From a virus: a DNA stretch of 22,845 bases. The stretch spans positions 112,685-135,529 of IMG/VR virus record IMGVR_UViG_3300020171_000017, one strand, 5' to 3'. Positions 13,152-19,817 of the stretch are shown in pieces. Under the pieces are notes generated by a model. That model saw only the letters and a program-made list of their open reading frames with translations. It was not told the DNA's origin and made no database searches. The position numbers were made by a program, and so were the translations under genes. Numbering within the stretch: position 1 is the first letter of the stretch; every line of letters begins with the position of its first letter.

Positions 13152-13450
13152 ATGTTCTCACCATCTGCTGGACCTAACATACTTTTAAATCCGACTATCG
13201 TCTTAACTATTTTATTATCACAAGTATCGACTATTTCTGCGTAAGTTTTTTCAGCTTCTATATCCCACCGCCAGGTATCTTCAAATGCTTGAATTTGAGC
13301 TTTTGATTTTGTGCCGTCTTGCTCTTGAAACAAAAGATTATAATTCTTACCTGACTGAAACGGTGGGTCAAGGTAAATTAAATCAATCGATTCGGTTGGG
13401 ATATGTTTTCTTAAAATTTCTAAATTATCACCATAATAAAGTGCGTTCAT
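13142..13450 (-). pseudogene. N-terminal fragment of a DPPF-type adenine DNA methyltransferase
   Basis: The 102 aa match the start of large DNA adenine methyltransferases: LYYGDNLEILRKHI, then catalytic motif IV IYLDPPF (25-31), QSGKNYN, and the AFEDTWRWDIEAEKTYAEIV block. Full enzymes continue for several hundred residues to the FxGxG SAM-binding motif, which is absent. Here the frame ends soon after FKSMLGPADGE, replaced by a short new tail. Without the SAM site it cannot methylate alone. It is most likely a deletion remnant, though the clean overlap with the upstream regulator (ATGA) and the downstream Cys-rich gene shows the locus has settled into an expressed arrangement. Confidence 0.8.
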
Positions 13451-13815
13451 TTCATTTCCTTTTCAAACGTCAATAACTTCGGTTTATACACGATACTCAA
13501 TTTTTTAAATTCAGGTAGAGCGATTTTTTTGCATCTGGCTCTGATAAACTGGCTGCTGATTGCCATACCGATCATTTGGGAAAGCCGAAGATTAGTCTCA
13601 TACACTACCCCGCGTTTAGTTTCATGCAAAGAATATCCTTCAGGTGTAGTATAGATATATGTATCTATCTTTCCTGTTCTAAAACTGTGGCGTAAACTTC
13701 TGATTATATTAGTAATATTTTTCAATTCAATATTCAATTGGCGAGCTATCTCTGTGCATCTAATCGGCCCTTTTTCTGAAATCAACTGTAATACTAATTT
13801 CGTATTATTTTCCAT
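13447..13815 (-). CDS. Winged-helix DNA-binding protein
   Basis: A 122-aa protein. Residues 5-45 form a winged helix-turn-helix pattern: LVLQLISEKGPIRCTEIARQLNIELKNITNIIRSLRHS, with a beta wing in IYTTPEGYSL. The C-terminal half is basic with two Cys. It resembles small phage regulators or replication-initiation accessory proteins. The start reads AAAGGACT-ATG-AAA-ATG; the second ATG (13815) has better spacing, while the first (13821) overlaps the ParB-like stop by 4 bp. It is translated between the ParB-like and methyltransferase-fragment genes. Confidence 0.75.
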   Translation of the reverse strand: MENNTKLVLQLISEKGPIRCTEIARQLNIELKNITNIIRSLRHSFRTGKIDTYIYTTPEGYSLHETKRGVVYETNLRLSQMIGMAISSQFIRARCKKIALPEFKKLSIVYKPKLLTFEKEMK

Positions 13816-13817
13816 TT

Positions 13818-14792
13818 TCATAGTCCTTTCTTGTTCTGCAACTCTTTTGTTAATACTTCAATTGTTTTTTTGTATATTCTGCGTAACGAAGTTATAGTAT
13901 TTCTATTCAGGCGTTTTCTCTCTAATTTAGAAATGCCTTTGATCGCATCCGAAAGACAAGAAAAGATATAAAGCGCATGTTGATTGTCCGAAATCATCTT
14001 TTTATCCTCGTGCATCTTTTTATGCTCTATAATTCTATCCTCGGACTCTTCTTCTGTTTCTTTTGCTGTTTGCAGGGATATCAAATCTGCTTCACCAGAT
14101 AAGATTTTGTTTTTAATATTTGTTGGAGCGGTTTTATACATCGTAATCAGTTTAGCCTGATCGCCCGTCCTTTGTGCGATAGAAGATTTTAATGCTGTTG
14201 CCAATGCTTTTTGTTCTTCGTGGTTTTTAAATAAAGAGAGCATCTCCGCCTGGCTAAGGTTAATCATATCGCTTTGCGGTTTATGGCCGCCCTCTTGGCT
14301 CTCTATCTTGTTTATTAAATCTGGAGCTAAATTCTCGGCTATACGCAGCAGTGCCCAAATTCCTTCTTTATTAACTGTTTTACCATCAACCGATATGAAT
14401 TTAACAATATCAGCAGCATTAACATTTTTATAGTGTAACGTATCTATTAAATACTTTTTCGCTAAAACAGCTGATCGCATACGTAAATTCCAACCATGCT
14501 CTCTGGTAAGGTTTTCCCGCAACAACTCAACGAGCATTTTACTATCGTTATAATCTCTGATTAATATTTCAACTTCAATCCCTGTGCCGTAATAAGATCT
14601 TAATGCTTCAAGCCGATGATGGCCATATACAAGTTGGTATCCACTGCCAGTAATACGTACTTCAAACCTTTGGTTTTTGCCGAAATCCGACATTTTAAAA
14701 CTTTCTTTAATCCTATCGATTTGATTATTATCAAGGTTGCCAAGTTCTTTTCTAAACGGATTCGGTGCTATTAACTTTTCAATAACTTTCAT
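13818..14792 (-). CDS. ParB-like partition/nuclease-domain protein
   Basis: A 324-aa protein with a ParB N-terminal (ParB/Srx) domain. From the upstream ATG, the NPFRKEL motif comes first (13-19), then YGHHRLEAL (58-66, the GxHR nucleotide-binding motif) and ELLRENLTRE (91-100). These elements bind CTP in chromosomal ParB proteins. A helix-rich region follows with a possible helix-turn-helix about 110-150, then a charged coiled coil (240-270). No ParA ATPase is adjacent, so it may act in phage DNA processing or regulation, not partition. The RBS AGGAG touches the first ATG (14798), so the second ATG (14792) is preferred. Its stop overlaps the winged-helix gene. Confidence 0.88.
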   Translation of the reverse strand: MKVIEKLIAPNPFRKELGNLDNNQIDRIKESFKMSDFGKNQRFEVRITGSGYQLVYGHHRLEALRSYYGTGIEVEILIRDYNDSKMLVELLRENLTREHGWNLRMRSAVLAKKYLIDTLHYKNVNAADIVKFISVDGKTVNKEGIWALLRIAENLAPDLINKIESQEGGHKPQSDMINLSQAEMLSLFKNHEEQKALATALKSSIAQRTGDQAKLITMYKTAPTNIKNKILSGEADLISLQTAKETEEESEDRIIEHKKMHEDKKMISDNQHALYIFSCLSDAIKGISKLERKRLNRNTITSLRRIYKKTIEVLTKELQNKKGL

Positions 14793-14806
14793 TTTCATCT
14801 CCTTTT

Positions 14807-15229
14807 TTAATTTATTTTAATATCATATTGTATGGTTATATCCTTTTTCTCATAAAGGCTTATTGTTTGGGTAGATAAAATCATGCTGTTTTTAAGAAAA
14901 GATTGCACCTCCTCTTGAGTTTCAAAACCGCAAATGTTACTGCTATTAATATAAAGTATATACTTCGCGCCAAATACGAGTTTAGTTTCTTTTGGTTTAG
15001 AAGATCCTGGTTTATACTTTAAATCTGGATTCTGCACACCACGTAACCAAGTATAAAGTCCAGCACCACCTATATGCCGATTAAACTTCGCATTGTATTC
15101 TTCAAGGATTTTAAGATCTCTAATTTTAGCACCTTTAATATCGTTATTAAGTTTAGTAGCAATGACTTCTTTCGCCCAAACTACTTCTTCTTCACTATGC
15201 TTCGGTCCTTTGTATCCGCCTATTCCCAT
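14807..15229 (-). CDS. Hypothetical protein, 140 aa
   Basis: No family recognised. The N-terminal half has a helical region (SEEEVVWAKEVIATKLNN, KIRDLKILEEYNAKF) ending in a GGAGLYTWLRG sequence, compatible with a helix-turn-helix. The C-terminal half alternates hydrophobic residues (KLVFGAKYILYINSSN, TIQYDIKIN) as in a beta fold. The start reads AGGAGG-A-ATG-AAA-ATG; the second ATG (15229) has the normal 7-nt spacing. It precedes the ParB-like gene by 8 nt on the same transcript. Confidence 0.6.
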   Translation of the reverse strand: MGIGGYKGPKHSEEEVVWAKEVIATKLNNDIKGAKIRDLKILEEYNAKFNRHIGGAGLYTWLRGVQNPDLKYKPGSSKPKETKLVFGAKYILYINSSNICGFETQEEVQSFLKNSMILSTQTISLYEKKDITIQYDIKIN

Positions 15230-15245
15230 TTTCATTCCTCCTTAA

Positions 15246-15536
15246 TTAAATTGGTTTGTCTTCTACTTGCTTTTCGATATCAATAATCCTAACTTTTTTG
15301 TTAAACTGTTTTGCCAAACCTCTTGGGCTTGATATGATTAAACCTGTTGCATCTAAATTGAAATAATCCCATTCATAAGTTGTATTTGCGCCATGCCAGG
15401 ATTCACCTGTTTTTATGCGGATGCCGTAACCATTGTCATTTTTAAATACTGCAGGACTAAATTTACCAAAAACACGCATACTTGATATTTTGTGTTTATA
15501 TGGAAACTGATCAAAACTAATTTCTCTCACTTTCAT
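15246..15536 (-). CDS. Hypothetical protein, 96 aa
   Basis: A probably beta-rich protein: short alternating segments (MRVFGKFSPAVF, GYGIRIKTG, YEWDYFNLDATGLIIS) separated by Gly/Asn turns. It is basic at the C-terminus. There is no motif I recognise. ATG 15536 has AAAGG about 8 nt upstream. It lies in the same tightly spaced run of small genes upstream of the ParB-like gene. Confidence 0.6.
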   Translation of the reverse strand: MKVREISFDQFPYKHKISSMRVFGKFSPAVFKNDNGYGIRIKTGESWHGANTTYEWDYFNLDATGLIISSPRGLAKQFNKKVRIIDIEKQVEDKPI

Positions 15537-15551
15537 TTTTATACCTTTCTT

Positions 15552-15779
15552 TTAATATTTATTTATTTGCGGTTTAGATCCTAAACGATAAAATAAATCA
15601 CGAATTAAATGCGGTGGGAAGTTTTCCCAACTGCCTAATTCGTTTATTAATTTGTTAACCAGCCAATTCTCCTTTTTAAATTTTTCAATTTTTTCATTAA
15701 ATTCATTTAATGGAATAATTGGTAAACTATCAACTTGTTCTTGTGTTATCTTCCTTTCTATTTGTCGTTCAATCATCAT
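15552..15779 (-). CDS. Hypothetical helical protein, 75 aa
   Basis: A small charged protein, mostly helical, with a LPIIPLNEF linker and an aromatic ENFPPHLIRDLFYRLG C-terminal helix. No family recognised. ATG 15779 overlaps the zinc-ribbon gene's stop by 4 bp, so it is translationally coupled to it; a second in-frame ATG follows immediately and either could be used. Confidence 0.55.
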   Translation of the reverse strand: MMIERQIERKITQEQVDSLPIIPLNEFNEKIEKFKKENWLVNKLINELGSWENFPPHLIRDLFYRLGSKPQINKY

Positions 15780-16243
15780 CTTACTAAATAAAGGCTTTTC
15801 GAAAACCTTATCGCTTCCTTAATTTTATCTTTAGGCAACTTCTTGGTTAAGGTATCTTTTATCGCTAAAGAAACCGCATCTTTTAAATTAGTATAATCGC
15901 CTAACTTCTCAAGATCCTCAATTATACCTGTTACAGTATCATTAACTATATCTTGCTCAGATTGAGATAAAATTAATTGAGGATATGAGGCCACTACTTC
16001 TTCTTTAACAATTGTTTCCGATTCTTTAACGACAGGTATTTCTTCTTTAGGCAAAACTTTTTCTTCCTCTTTTACAACAGGTTTTATTTTCGGCACAAAA
16101 GCACTTTTCTTGCCTCCTCTCACGCTTTTACAATGTGTGCATTCATAAGTTTTTAATACTTCTTCGGTATACTTTTCAGGGTAGTTAGTAGTTACAGGCG
16201 TGGTATCGTTGCATTTGATACAGATAAGCTTGATTTTTGACAT
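15776..16243 (-). CDS. Zinc-ribbon protein with low-complexity linker
   Basis: A 155-aa protein. The N-terminus carries CIKC (8-11) and CTHC (35-38), a zinc ribbon. Residues 50-90 are a Lys/Glu/Pro/Val low-complexity linker with repeated KEE-type blocks. The C-terminal helical domain has a DLEKLGDYTNLKDAVSLAIKDTLTKKL pattern. The ATG 16243 follows AGGAG at normal spacing. It is the first gene after the long structured leader at 16338-16486, so its expression is the one most likely set by that leader. Function unknown. Confidence 0.65.
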   Translation of the reverse strand: MSKIKLICIKCNDTTPVTTNYPEKYTEEVLKTYECTHCKSVRGGKKSAFVPKIKPVVKEEEKVLPKEEIPVVKESETIVKEEVVASYPQLILSQSEQDIVNDTVTGIIEDLEKLGDYTNLKDAVSLAIKDTLTKKLPKDKIKEAIRFSKSLYLVR

Positions 16244-16337
16244 TTTAATATCTCCTATTTAATTAAAGGTTTTTAATTTTGTTCTGGTTTACAACTCAAT
16301 CCTTTATTTTTTTATTTTTTATACCTCCATAAATAGT

Positions 16338-16486
16338 TTGCGGGTATGCCTCAGAGCAAAGGCACACCCGCAATATCGCCCCTTAAAAATATTGACGCAG
16401 GATTAGAAAGGATAGAAACCTGCATCGGTTTCAAGAGGTTCTTTTAAGCACTTCTGCCATAACAGGCAGGTTCAAGTGCGAATCTA
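16338..16486 (-). ncRNA. Structured leader or small RNA with three hairpins
   Basis: This lies in the 350-bp gap upstream of the zinc-ribbon gene and follows a promoter. On the minus transcript, hairpin A (16448-16479) pairs GCACTT with AAGTGC and, inside it, CTGCC with GGCAG. Hairpin B pairs GAAACC with GGTTTC (16415-16432). Hairpin C pairs 13 bp (16338-16350 with 16361-16373) around a 10-nt loop; its single non-Watson-Crick pair is U-G on the minus strand but A-C on the plus, which supports a minus-strand RNA. An RBS-like GGAGG after hairpin C heads a three-codon frame. No known riboswitch is recognised. Confidence 0.65.
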
Positions 16487-16492
16487 ATTTCT

Positions 16493-16527
16493 ATTATAAC
16501 TATGGCATATTACTACGTCATTGTCAA
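16493..16527 (-). promoter_or_regulatory. Promoter for the structured leader
   Basis: On the minus strand TATAAT (16493-16498) is exact. ATGACG (16516-16521), with the TGAC core, lies 17 nt upstream as the -35; an exact TTGACA sits one hexamer farther (16522-16527), too far (23 nt) to be used with this -10. Transcription would start near 16486, just ahead of the first hairpin. Confidence 0.6.
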
Positions 16528-16534
16528 GATATTC

Positions 16535-16567
16535 TTTTTGCCTTGTAATTTTTACTGAAAGAAGTGT
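16535..16567 (-). pseudogene. Fragment matching the C-terminal tail of the 67-aa protein at 21069
   Basis: Over about 33 nt this segment closely matches 21092-21124, inside the gene at 21069-21272. On the minus strand both encode SFSKN-(H/Y)-KAK. Here the frame is only about 18 codons, without a start, downstream of the 71-aa gene's stop. It is most likely the last piece of a lost paralog, left just upstream of the promoter at 16493. Confidence 0.4.
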
Positions 16568-16600
16568 TTTTTAGGGTTTGGGATCAAAAACTTCTTGATT

Positions 16601-16816
16601 CTAACAATTCTGTTTCGCTAATTCTTTACTCATACGTTCGAGTAGATTTTCCATTCTCTCAATCACATTTTTATCTACCTCAATACATGTTTGTTTTCCT
16701 TTTTCACTATAGTCATATTTATTGGATAGCAAATCATTTAACGCTTCTTTTCTAAGTTCAATTCCTGCATGTAATGATTCTCGTAATGTAAATAGTTCTT
16801 CAATGTTTAATTTCAT
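16601..16816 (-). CDS. Small helical protein, 71 aa
   Basis: A highly charged, helical protein with regular Leu spacing (ELFTLRESLHAGIELRKEALNDLL, ERMENLLERMSKEL), suggesting a two-helix coiled-coil hairpin. ATG 16816 follows AGGAG. It is the last gene of the 18.9-16.6 kb run before the leader region. Function unknown. Confidence 0.6.
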   Translation of the reverse strand: MKLNIEELFTLRESLHAGIELRKEALNDLLSNKYDYSEKGKQTCIEVDKNVIERMENLLERMSKELAKQNC

Positions 16817-16829
16817 TTAATCTCCTTTC

Positions 16830-17060
16830 TCAATCTATCCAAAGCGACCATTTCAACGTCTTTTTCCTCCTACTGCCTTTCAATGGTTTTAAATATACAT
16901 CTGTTTTCTTATCCGTTCGCTCAATTTTAACTGTTTCAGGAAAATTATATTTAACTAAATGCGTAATGGCTTCATCAGTCCCGCAACTAAACGGCAATGT
17001 TGAATAGACAAAGCCATTAAACCGTTTTCTTTCCTGTTTTATAAAATCGGATATTTTCAT
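16830..17060 (-). CDS. Hypothetical basic protein, 76 aa
   Basis: A basic, probably alpha/beta small protein. Notable sequences are FSCGTDEAITHLVKYNFPETVKIERTDKKTDVYLKPL and a basic GSRRKKTLKW tail. No family recognised. ATG 17060 overlaps the stop of the 197-aa gene by 4 bp, so it is coupled with it. Confidence 0.6.
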   Translation of the reverse strand: MKISDFIKQERKRFNGFVYSTLPFSCGTDEAITHLVKYNFPETVKIERTDKKTDVYLKPLKGSRRKKTLKWSLWID

Positions 17061-17650
17061 TTTCCAAATACTTCTTCTGTCAATTCTTTTGCGAACTTTT
17101 TATCCGATTTCGCTCGTTTCACATCCGTCTCAAGTTGTGTTAATCGTTGTTCCACTTTTTTATCTTGATCGGCAATAATTTCTTTTTCTATCGCGTACAA
17201 CAATTTTCCCATTTCTTCTATAATCACTATTCTATCAGTTGCCCAACATGGTTGAGAAGGTGATACGATTTGTCCAAAATCGTTACGCCTAAACAGTTGT
17301 TTCAACGCGTAAAGATCTGGATACGCAGCAATCCAGCCTTGTTTATTATAGTGAGCGATCGTGCCGCAACAAAGATGGAAAAACTTATACAACTCATCGG
17401 TTAGAGATTGCATTCCATTTTTCAGCAAGCGTTTAAAATGAGAAATTAGTTTTGTTTTACTATACACGCTGTTTCCATCATACAATATGCTTGCCTTGAC
17501 ATCATCAACCACATAATTTTGCAAAGCTATCCGATCTTCACCTTCTTCACCTGTAAGTTTTAAATTTGATATTTTTTCTTCTGCAAACTTAATTTCTTTA
17601 TCACTGCCGTATAAAGTTATTTCTGTGCCTTCGATTTTTTTGTTATTCAT
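17057..17650 (-). CDS. Hypothetical protein, 197 aa
   Basis: An alpha-helical protein. Noticeable sequences are a helix-rich centre with FFHLCCGTIAHYNKQGWIAAYPDLYALKQLFRRNDFG and a Lys/Asp-rich C-terminal coiled coil (170-195). No enzyme motif is recognised. It overlaps both neighbours by 4 bp (17647 and 17057), forming a coupled trio with the 86-aa and 76-aa proteins. Confidence 0.6.
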   Translation of the reverse strand: MNNKKIEGTEITLYGSDKEIKFAEEKISNLKLTGEEGEDRIALQNYVVDDVKASILYDGNSVYSKTKLISHFKRLLKNGMQSLTDELYKFFHLCCGTIAHYNKQGWIAAYPDLYALKQLFRRNDFGQIVSPSQPCWATDRIVIIEEMGKLLYAIEKEIIADQDKKVEQRLTQLETDVKRAKSDKKFAKELTEEVFGK

Positions 17651-17907
17651 TTTAAATCTCCTTTTTTTATTTTCTCAATTCTCCATTGACCATAATCTAA
17701 CAACCAATCCAGTTGGTCTTTAGTGGTATTAATTTCCCAAAACTTAAAATACTCCAAAATTTCTAATTCATTATTTTTATCATCAGTACCTATAAAATCA
17801 ATATTATGAAAATCTGCAAGCTGTTCAACAATCTGTTCTTTTGTTTCATACAATTCCCCATTAGCGAAGTATTTACCTGGAGTTTGTAAATCGGCTATGC
17901 GGTACAT
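17647..17907 (-). CDS. Hypothetical acidic protein, 86 aa
   Basis: An acidic protein with many aromatic residues (GKYFANGELYETKEQIVEQLADFHNIDF, EYFKFWEIN, WLLDYGQWRIEKI). The pattern of a beta turn, a helix and a Trp-rich tail recurs in phage-encoded small proteins, but no name is possible. ATG 17907 follows AAAGGAGG at ideal spacing, one of the best RBSs in this stretch. Confidence 0.65.
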   Translation of the reverse strand: MYRIADLQTPGKYFANGELYETKEQIVEQLADFHNIDFIGTDDKNNELEILEYFKFWEINTTKDQLDWLLDYGQWRIEKIKKGDLK

Positions 17908-17974
17908 TTTAACCTCCTTTCTGTTTCTTTATTCCTAAATAAAAAATCTTTACAACCAATAACTTCGCTGCATT

Positions 17975-18946
17975 TCACACTTTTAATATTACACCAATCA
18001 CTGCCTTCTCCTTTAATTCGGTACGCTCGCCAGAAACAAAGTTTCTTAAGTTCCATTTTTCTCCTAACACACAGCGTTTCGCTATTGAAATATACAAATT
18101 TTGATCCCAATCATCTCTGAACTTAGTTATCTTCTCTATTCTCCAGCCTGTTTCATGCCTGCCGCCGTCTTTCAGGTAATAACCATCACCCATTGACCAT
18201 TTCTCGCGGTGTTCTAACTCTTCTTCTTCTATTCTCCAACTAAATGGTATTAATTTACCTTCAAAACTTATACTGCAAGGTTGTCCTACTTTAATTATAT
18301 AATCTTCAGCCTCCTTCCTTGTTTTGAACACAATTTGTTTTCCGTGCGCTTCGTTTAACTCTCTATGCCAGTGGGAATAGGCTCCTTGGTGGTAATAGCC
18401 ATCTGACTTAAAATCGGCTCCTATCAGCACCCTAGCCTCAAAATGACCGTATCCTACAGCCAGGTGCGCGGTTTCAGGTATCTTTGTTGCGTATTTTCGC
18501 ATTTCAGAGAAAAGATCCCGTTTATGTAGAGAAAACCCTAGAATTACAGTTCCCGAACTGATATGGCTGAAATAATCAGTTTGGACATCAGAATCATTAG
18601 TATCGTAACAAGCGATAATCAACGCTTGTGCTGTAGTAGAGATATACTTCTTAAACAATTCACGTCCTTTCTTCTCTAAATCATTACTTGTTTCTATCGC
18701 TTTTGATTGCGCATTCATCATCCTTTTTCTGTTCTCTTCAGATTTCTGCCACAAATCTAATACTTCATCAGGCGTTTTTATTTCAGTAGTAATATAAGTT
18801 TGTATCCTATCATCTTTCTTTTCACTAAAATACTTCAGTTCATAAGCATTCTTTCTTTGTTGCCCAAAATCCACTAGTGAAACCACAAGATACTTTGCGC
18901 CATAATAATTGTACTTCTCATCTACCCCTAAATTCTTGACAATCAC
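17975..18946 (-). CDS. Hypothetical protein, 323 aa
   Basis: No family recognised. The N-terminal third is mixed alpha/beta. Residues about 70-110 are a charged helix. The middle includes HLAVGYGHFEARVLIGADFKSDGYYHQGAYSHWHRELN, unusually rich in His, Tyr and Trp. The C-terminal part has FSWRIEEEE and ETGWRIEKITKFRDDWDQNLYIS, which look like beta strands. The His cluster could bind metal, but no enzyme motif is certain. ATG 18946 lacks a clear RBS. The 5' end abuts the copy-A repeat, so its promoter may lie in that repeat. Confidence 0.6.
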   Translation of the reverse strand: MIVKNLGVDEKYNYYGAKYLVVSLVDFGQQRKNAYELKYFSEKKDDRIQTYITTEIKTPDEVLDLWQKSEENRKRMMNAQSKAIETSNDLEKKGRELFKKYISTTAQALIIACYDTNDSDVQTDYFSHISSGTVILGFSLHKRDLFSEMRKYATKIPETAHLAVGYGHFEARVLIGADFKSDGYYHQGAYSHWHRELNEAHGKQIVFKTRKEAEDYIIKVGQPCSISFEGKLIPFSWRIEEEELEHREKWSMGDGYYLKDGGRHETGWRIEKITKFRDDWDQNLYISIAKRCVLGEKWNLRNFVSGERTELKEKAVIGVILKV

Positions 18947-18965
18947 TGAAGAGTATTAATAGTTC

Positions 18966-18994
18966 TTGACAATCCTATTTAAATATAATAGAAT
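18966..18994 (+). promoter_or_regulatory. Plus-strand sigma70-type promoter in the repeat
   Basis: TTGACA (18966-18971), a 17-nt spacer and TAGAAT (18989-18994). It is the strongest plus-strand promoter seen in a window whose genes all run on the minus strand. A transcript would start near the palindrome and cross the TnpB remnant. The same promoter is repeated at 22618-22646. Confidence 0.75.
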
Positions 18995-19001
18995 ATTATT
19001 A

Positions 19002-19020
19002 TATTGAACGGTGTTCAATA
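19002..19020. promoter_or_regulatory. Perfect palindrome, probable operator
   Basis: TATTGAAC-GGT-GTTCAATA: perfect 8-bp arms with a 3-bp centre, lying at the expected transcription start of the plus-strand promoter. A bound repressor would block that promoter. The same site is upstream of the minus-strand gene run, so it might also control a leftward promoter. It is repeated at 22654-22672. Confidence 0.65.
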
Positions 19021-19026
19021 AGCTGT

Positions 19027-19185
19027 TATGAATGGGCATATATTTCGCAAGTTTGTTATCTTTGTGATATTTACAAGGATGATAAATTTTATTGTGCTAA
19101 ACACAAGGAAGTAAATGCTCATTACAACGCCACTATGAATATTCTTATTAGAATAACGGTTGAGACTGTCCAACCAAGACTCTAG
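19027..19185 (+). pseudogene. 3' remnant of a TnpB (IS200/IS605 or IS607 OrfB) gene
   Basis: An open frame of 52 codons without a start, ending at TAG 19183-19185. It reads YISQVCYLC, then KFYCAKH and EVNAHYNATMNILIR, then TVETVQP. This matches the C-terminal zinc ribbon and last RuvC element of TnpB (TSQxCxxCG ... C..C ... NADYNAxxNIL.R). One Cys has become His and several residues between the pairs are missing. TnpB is an RNA-guided nuclease whose omega RNA overlaps the 3' end of its gene (family knowledge). The hairpin GGTTG/CAACC (19158-19175) near the stop fits an omega-RNA 3' region, and GATATA/TATATC (19190-19203) follows. The nuclease body is missing, so only the RNA-encoding part might still work. 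Confidence 0.72.
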
Positions 19186-19230
19186 ATATGATATAACTAT
19201 ATCAGAGAGCGAAAAAATCCATACATACAT

Positions 19231-19362
19231 TTAAATATGTTTTGGGTAACAGTGGTAATCATATCCATTTAGGCGCAGAACTGTGCCGATCGGCAGGTTA
19301 TTTTTTGGATCGTTGGATTTAACACTAATATCTTTCATACTATTACTTATTTCATATAACAT
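19231..19362 (-). CDS. Small hypothetical protein, 43 aa
   Basis: A 43-codon frame from ATG 19362 behind a strong AAAGGAG. The peptide contains LPIGTVLRLNGYDYHCYPKHI, a short beta-like sequence typical of small SH3-like phage proteins, but no family is certain. Its stop lies about 38 nt beyond the part of repeat copy A that can be compared, so the repeat may have inserted just after this gene. Confidence 0.6.
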   Translation of the reverse strand: MLYEISNSMKDISVKSNDPKNNLPIGTVLRLNGYDYHCYPKHI

Positions 19363-19381
19363 TTTTAGGTCTCCTTTCTTT

Positions 19382-19657
19382 TTACCAACCTGCTAAAGTA
19401 GTTAATTCTTCTAATGTTTTTGTTTCTATTAACGGTTTTATTTCTTTTTCCCAAAATTCTTTTGACGGTCGGACCCAGATTGTTTCATTCTCTTTTTTCA
19501 TATTAGTTATTAGAACTCCTTTTTTTAGTAAATGAGATACATTACCATATTTAAACAATCCCCATAAATTAATAGTATCCCAATTCTCATCTTTATGGAA
19601 TTGTACCTTTCTTCTTGCCATTTCTGCCGTAACTTCTTTTTGTGTGTATTGGCTCAT
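19382..19657 (-). CDS. Hypothetical protein, 91 aa
   Basis: A charged alpha/beta protein: N-terminal helix (TQKEVTAEMARRKVQFHK), then NLWGLFKYGNVSHLLKKGVLITNMKKEN, suggesting a helix-turn-helix plus wing, and a C-terminal helix ending in LTTLAGW. It could be a small DNA-binding protein but no family is recognised. An AAAGGAGG precedes ATG 19657, which overlaps the end of the 47-aa gene. Confidence 0.6.
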   Translation of the reverse strand: MSQYTQKEVTAEMARRKVQFHKDENWDTINLWGLFKYGNVSHLLKKGVLITNMKKENETIWVRPSKEFWEKEIKPLIETKTLEELTTLAGW

Positions 19658-19658
19658 T

Positions 19659-19802
19659 TTAGGCCTCCTTTATAAATTTAACTTCTTTAGTCCATAACCA
19701 ATGATTTGTTTCAAGATAATTACTAAAAAACTCATTCAATAAATTCTGGGCTTCTCTTGAAACATTTGTTAAGTCTACTTCAATAATAAGTTTTTTTCTC
19801 AT
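19659..19802 (-). CDS. Small hypothetical protein, 47 aa
   Basis: A 47-codon frame from ATG 19802 with GTAGGA upstream. It starts with a beta-like KKLIIEVDL segment and continues as an amphipathic helix (SREAQNLLNEFFSNYLE), then HWLWTKEVKFIKEA. Its last codons carry the RBS of the 91-aa gene, whose start overlaps its stop, so the two are coupled. Confidence 0.6.
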   Translation of the reverse strand: MRKKLIIEVDLTNVSREAQNLLNEFFSNYLETNHWLWTKEVKFIKEA

Positions 19803-19817
19803 TTTATTCCTACTTTC

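Larger units (their letters stand above)
18959..19193 (+). repeat. Long direct repeat, copy A (TnpB-remnant element)
   Basis: 235 bp identical to 22611-22845, with offset 3652 and no mismatch seen; weaker similarity continues about 9 bp further left (18950). Copy B is cut by the window end, so the full length is unknown. The repeat holds a plus-strand promoter, a perfect 8-bp palindrome and the 3' end of a tnpB-like gene. Both copies sit just upstream of the first gene of a minus-strand gene run. Identity implies recent duplication, gene conversion, or an assembly artefact at the contig end. Confidence 0.9.

Noticed and set aside
13818-14792. Plasmid partition locus
   Set aside because: No ParA gene and no obvious parS repeats nearby, so partition is not claimed.
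16440-16490. tRNA-like sequence (GGTTCAAG near 16469)
   Set aside because: The T-loop-like sequence has no matching 5-bp stem, and no cloverleaf or acceptor stem can be formed.
17895-18110. 71-codon minus-strand frame overlapping two better genes
   Set aside because: It overlaps the 323-aa and the 86-aa genes, has no RBS, and the 86-aa gene has a strong RBS.
19015-19230. 71-codon minus-strand frame across repeat copy A
   Set aside because: It is the antisense of the TnpB remnant, has no RBS, and its composition reflects the opposite strand.
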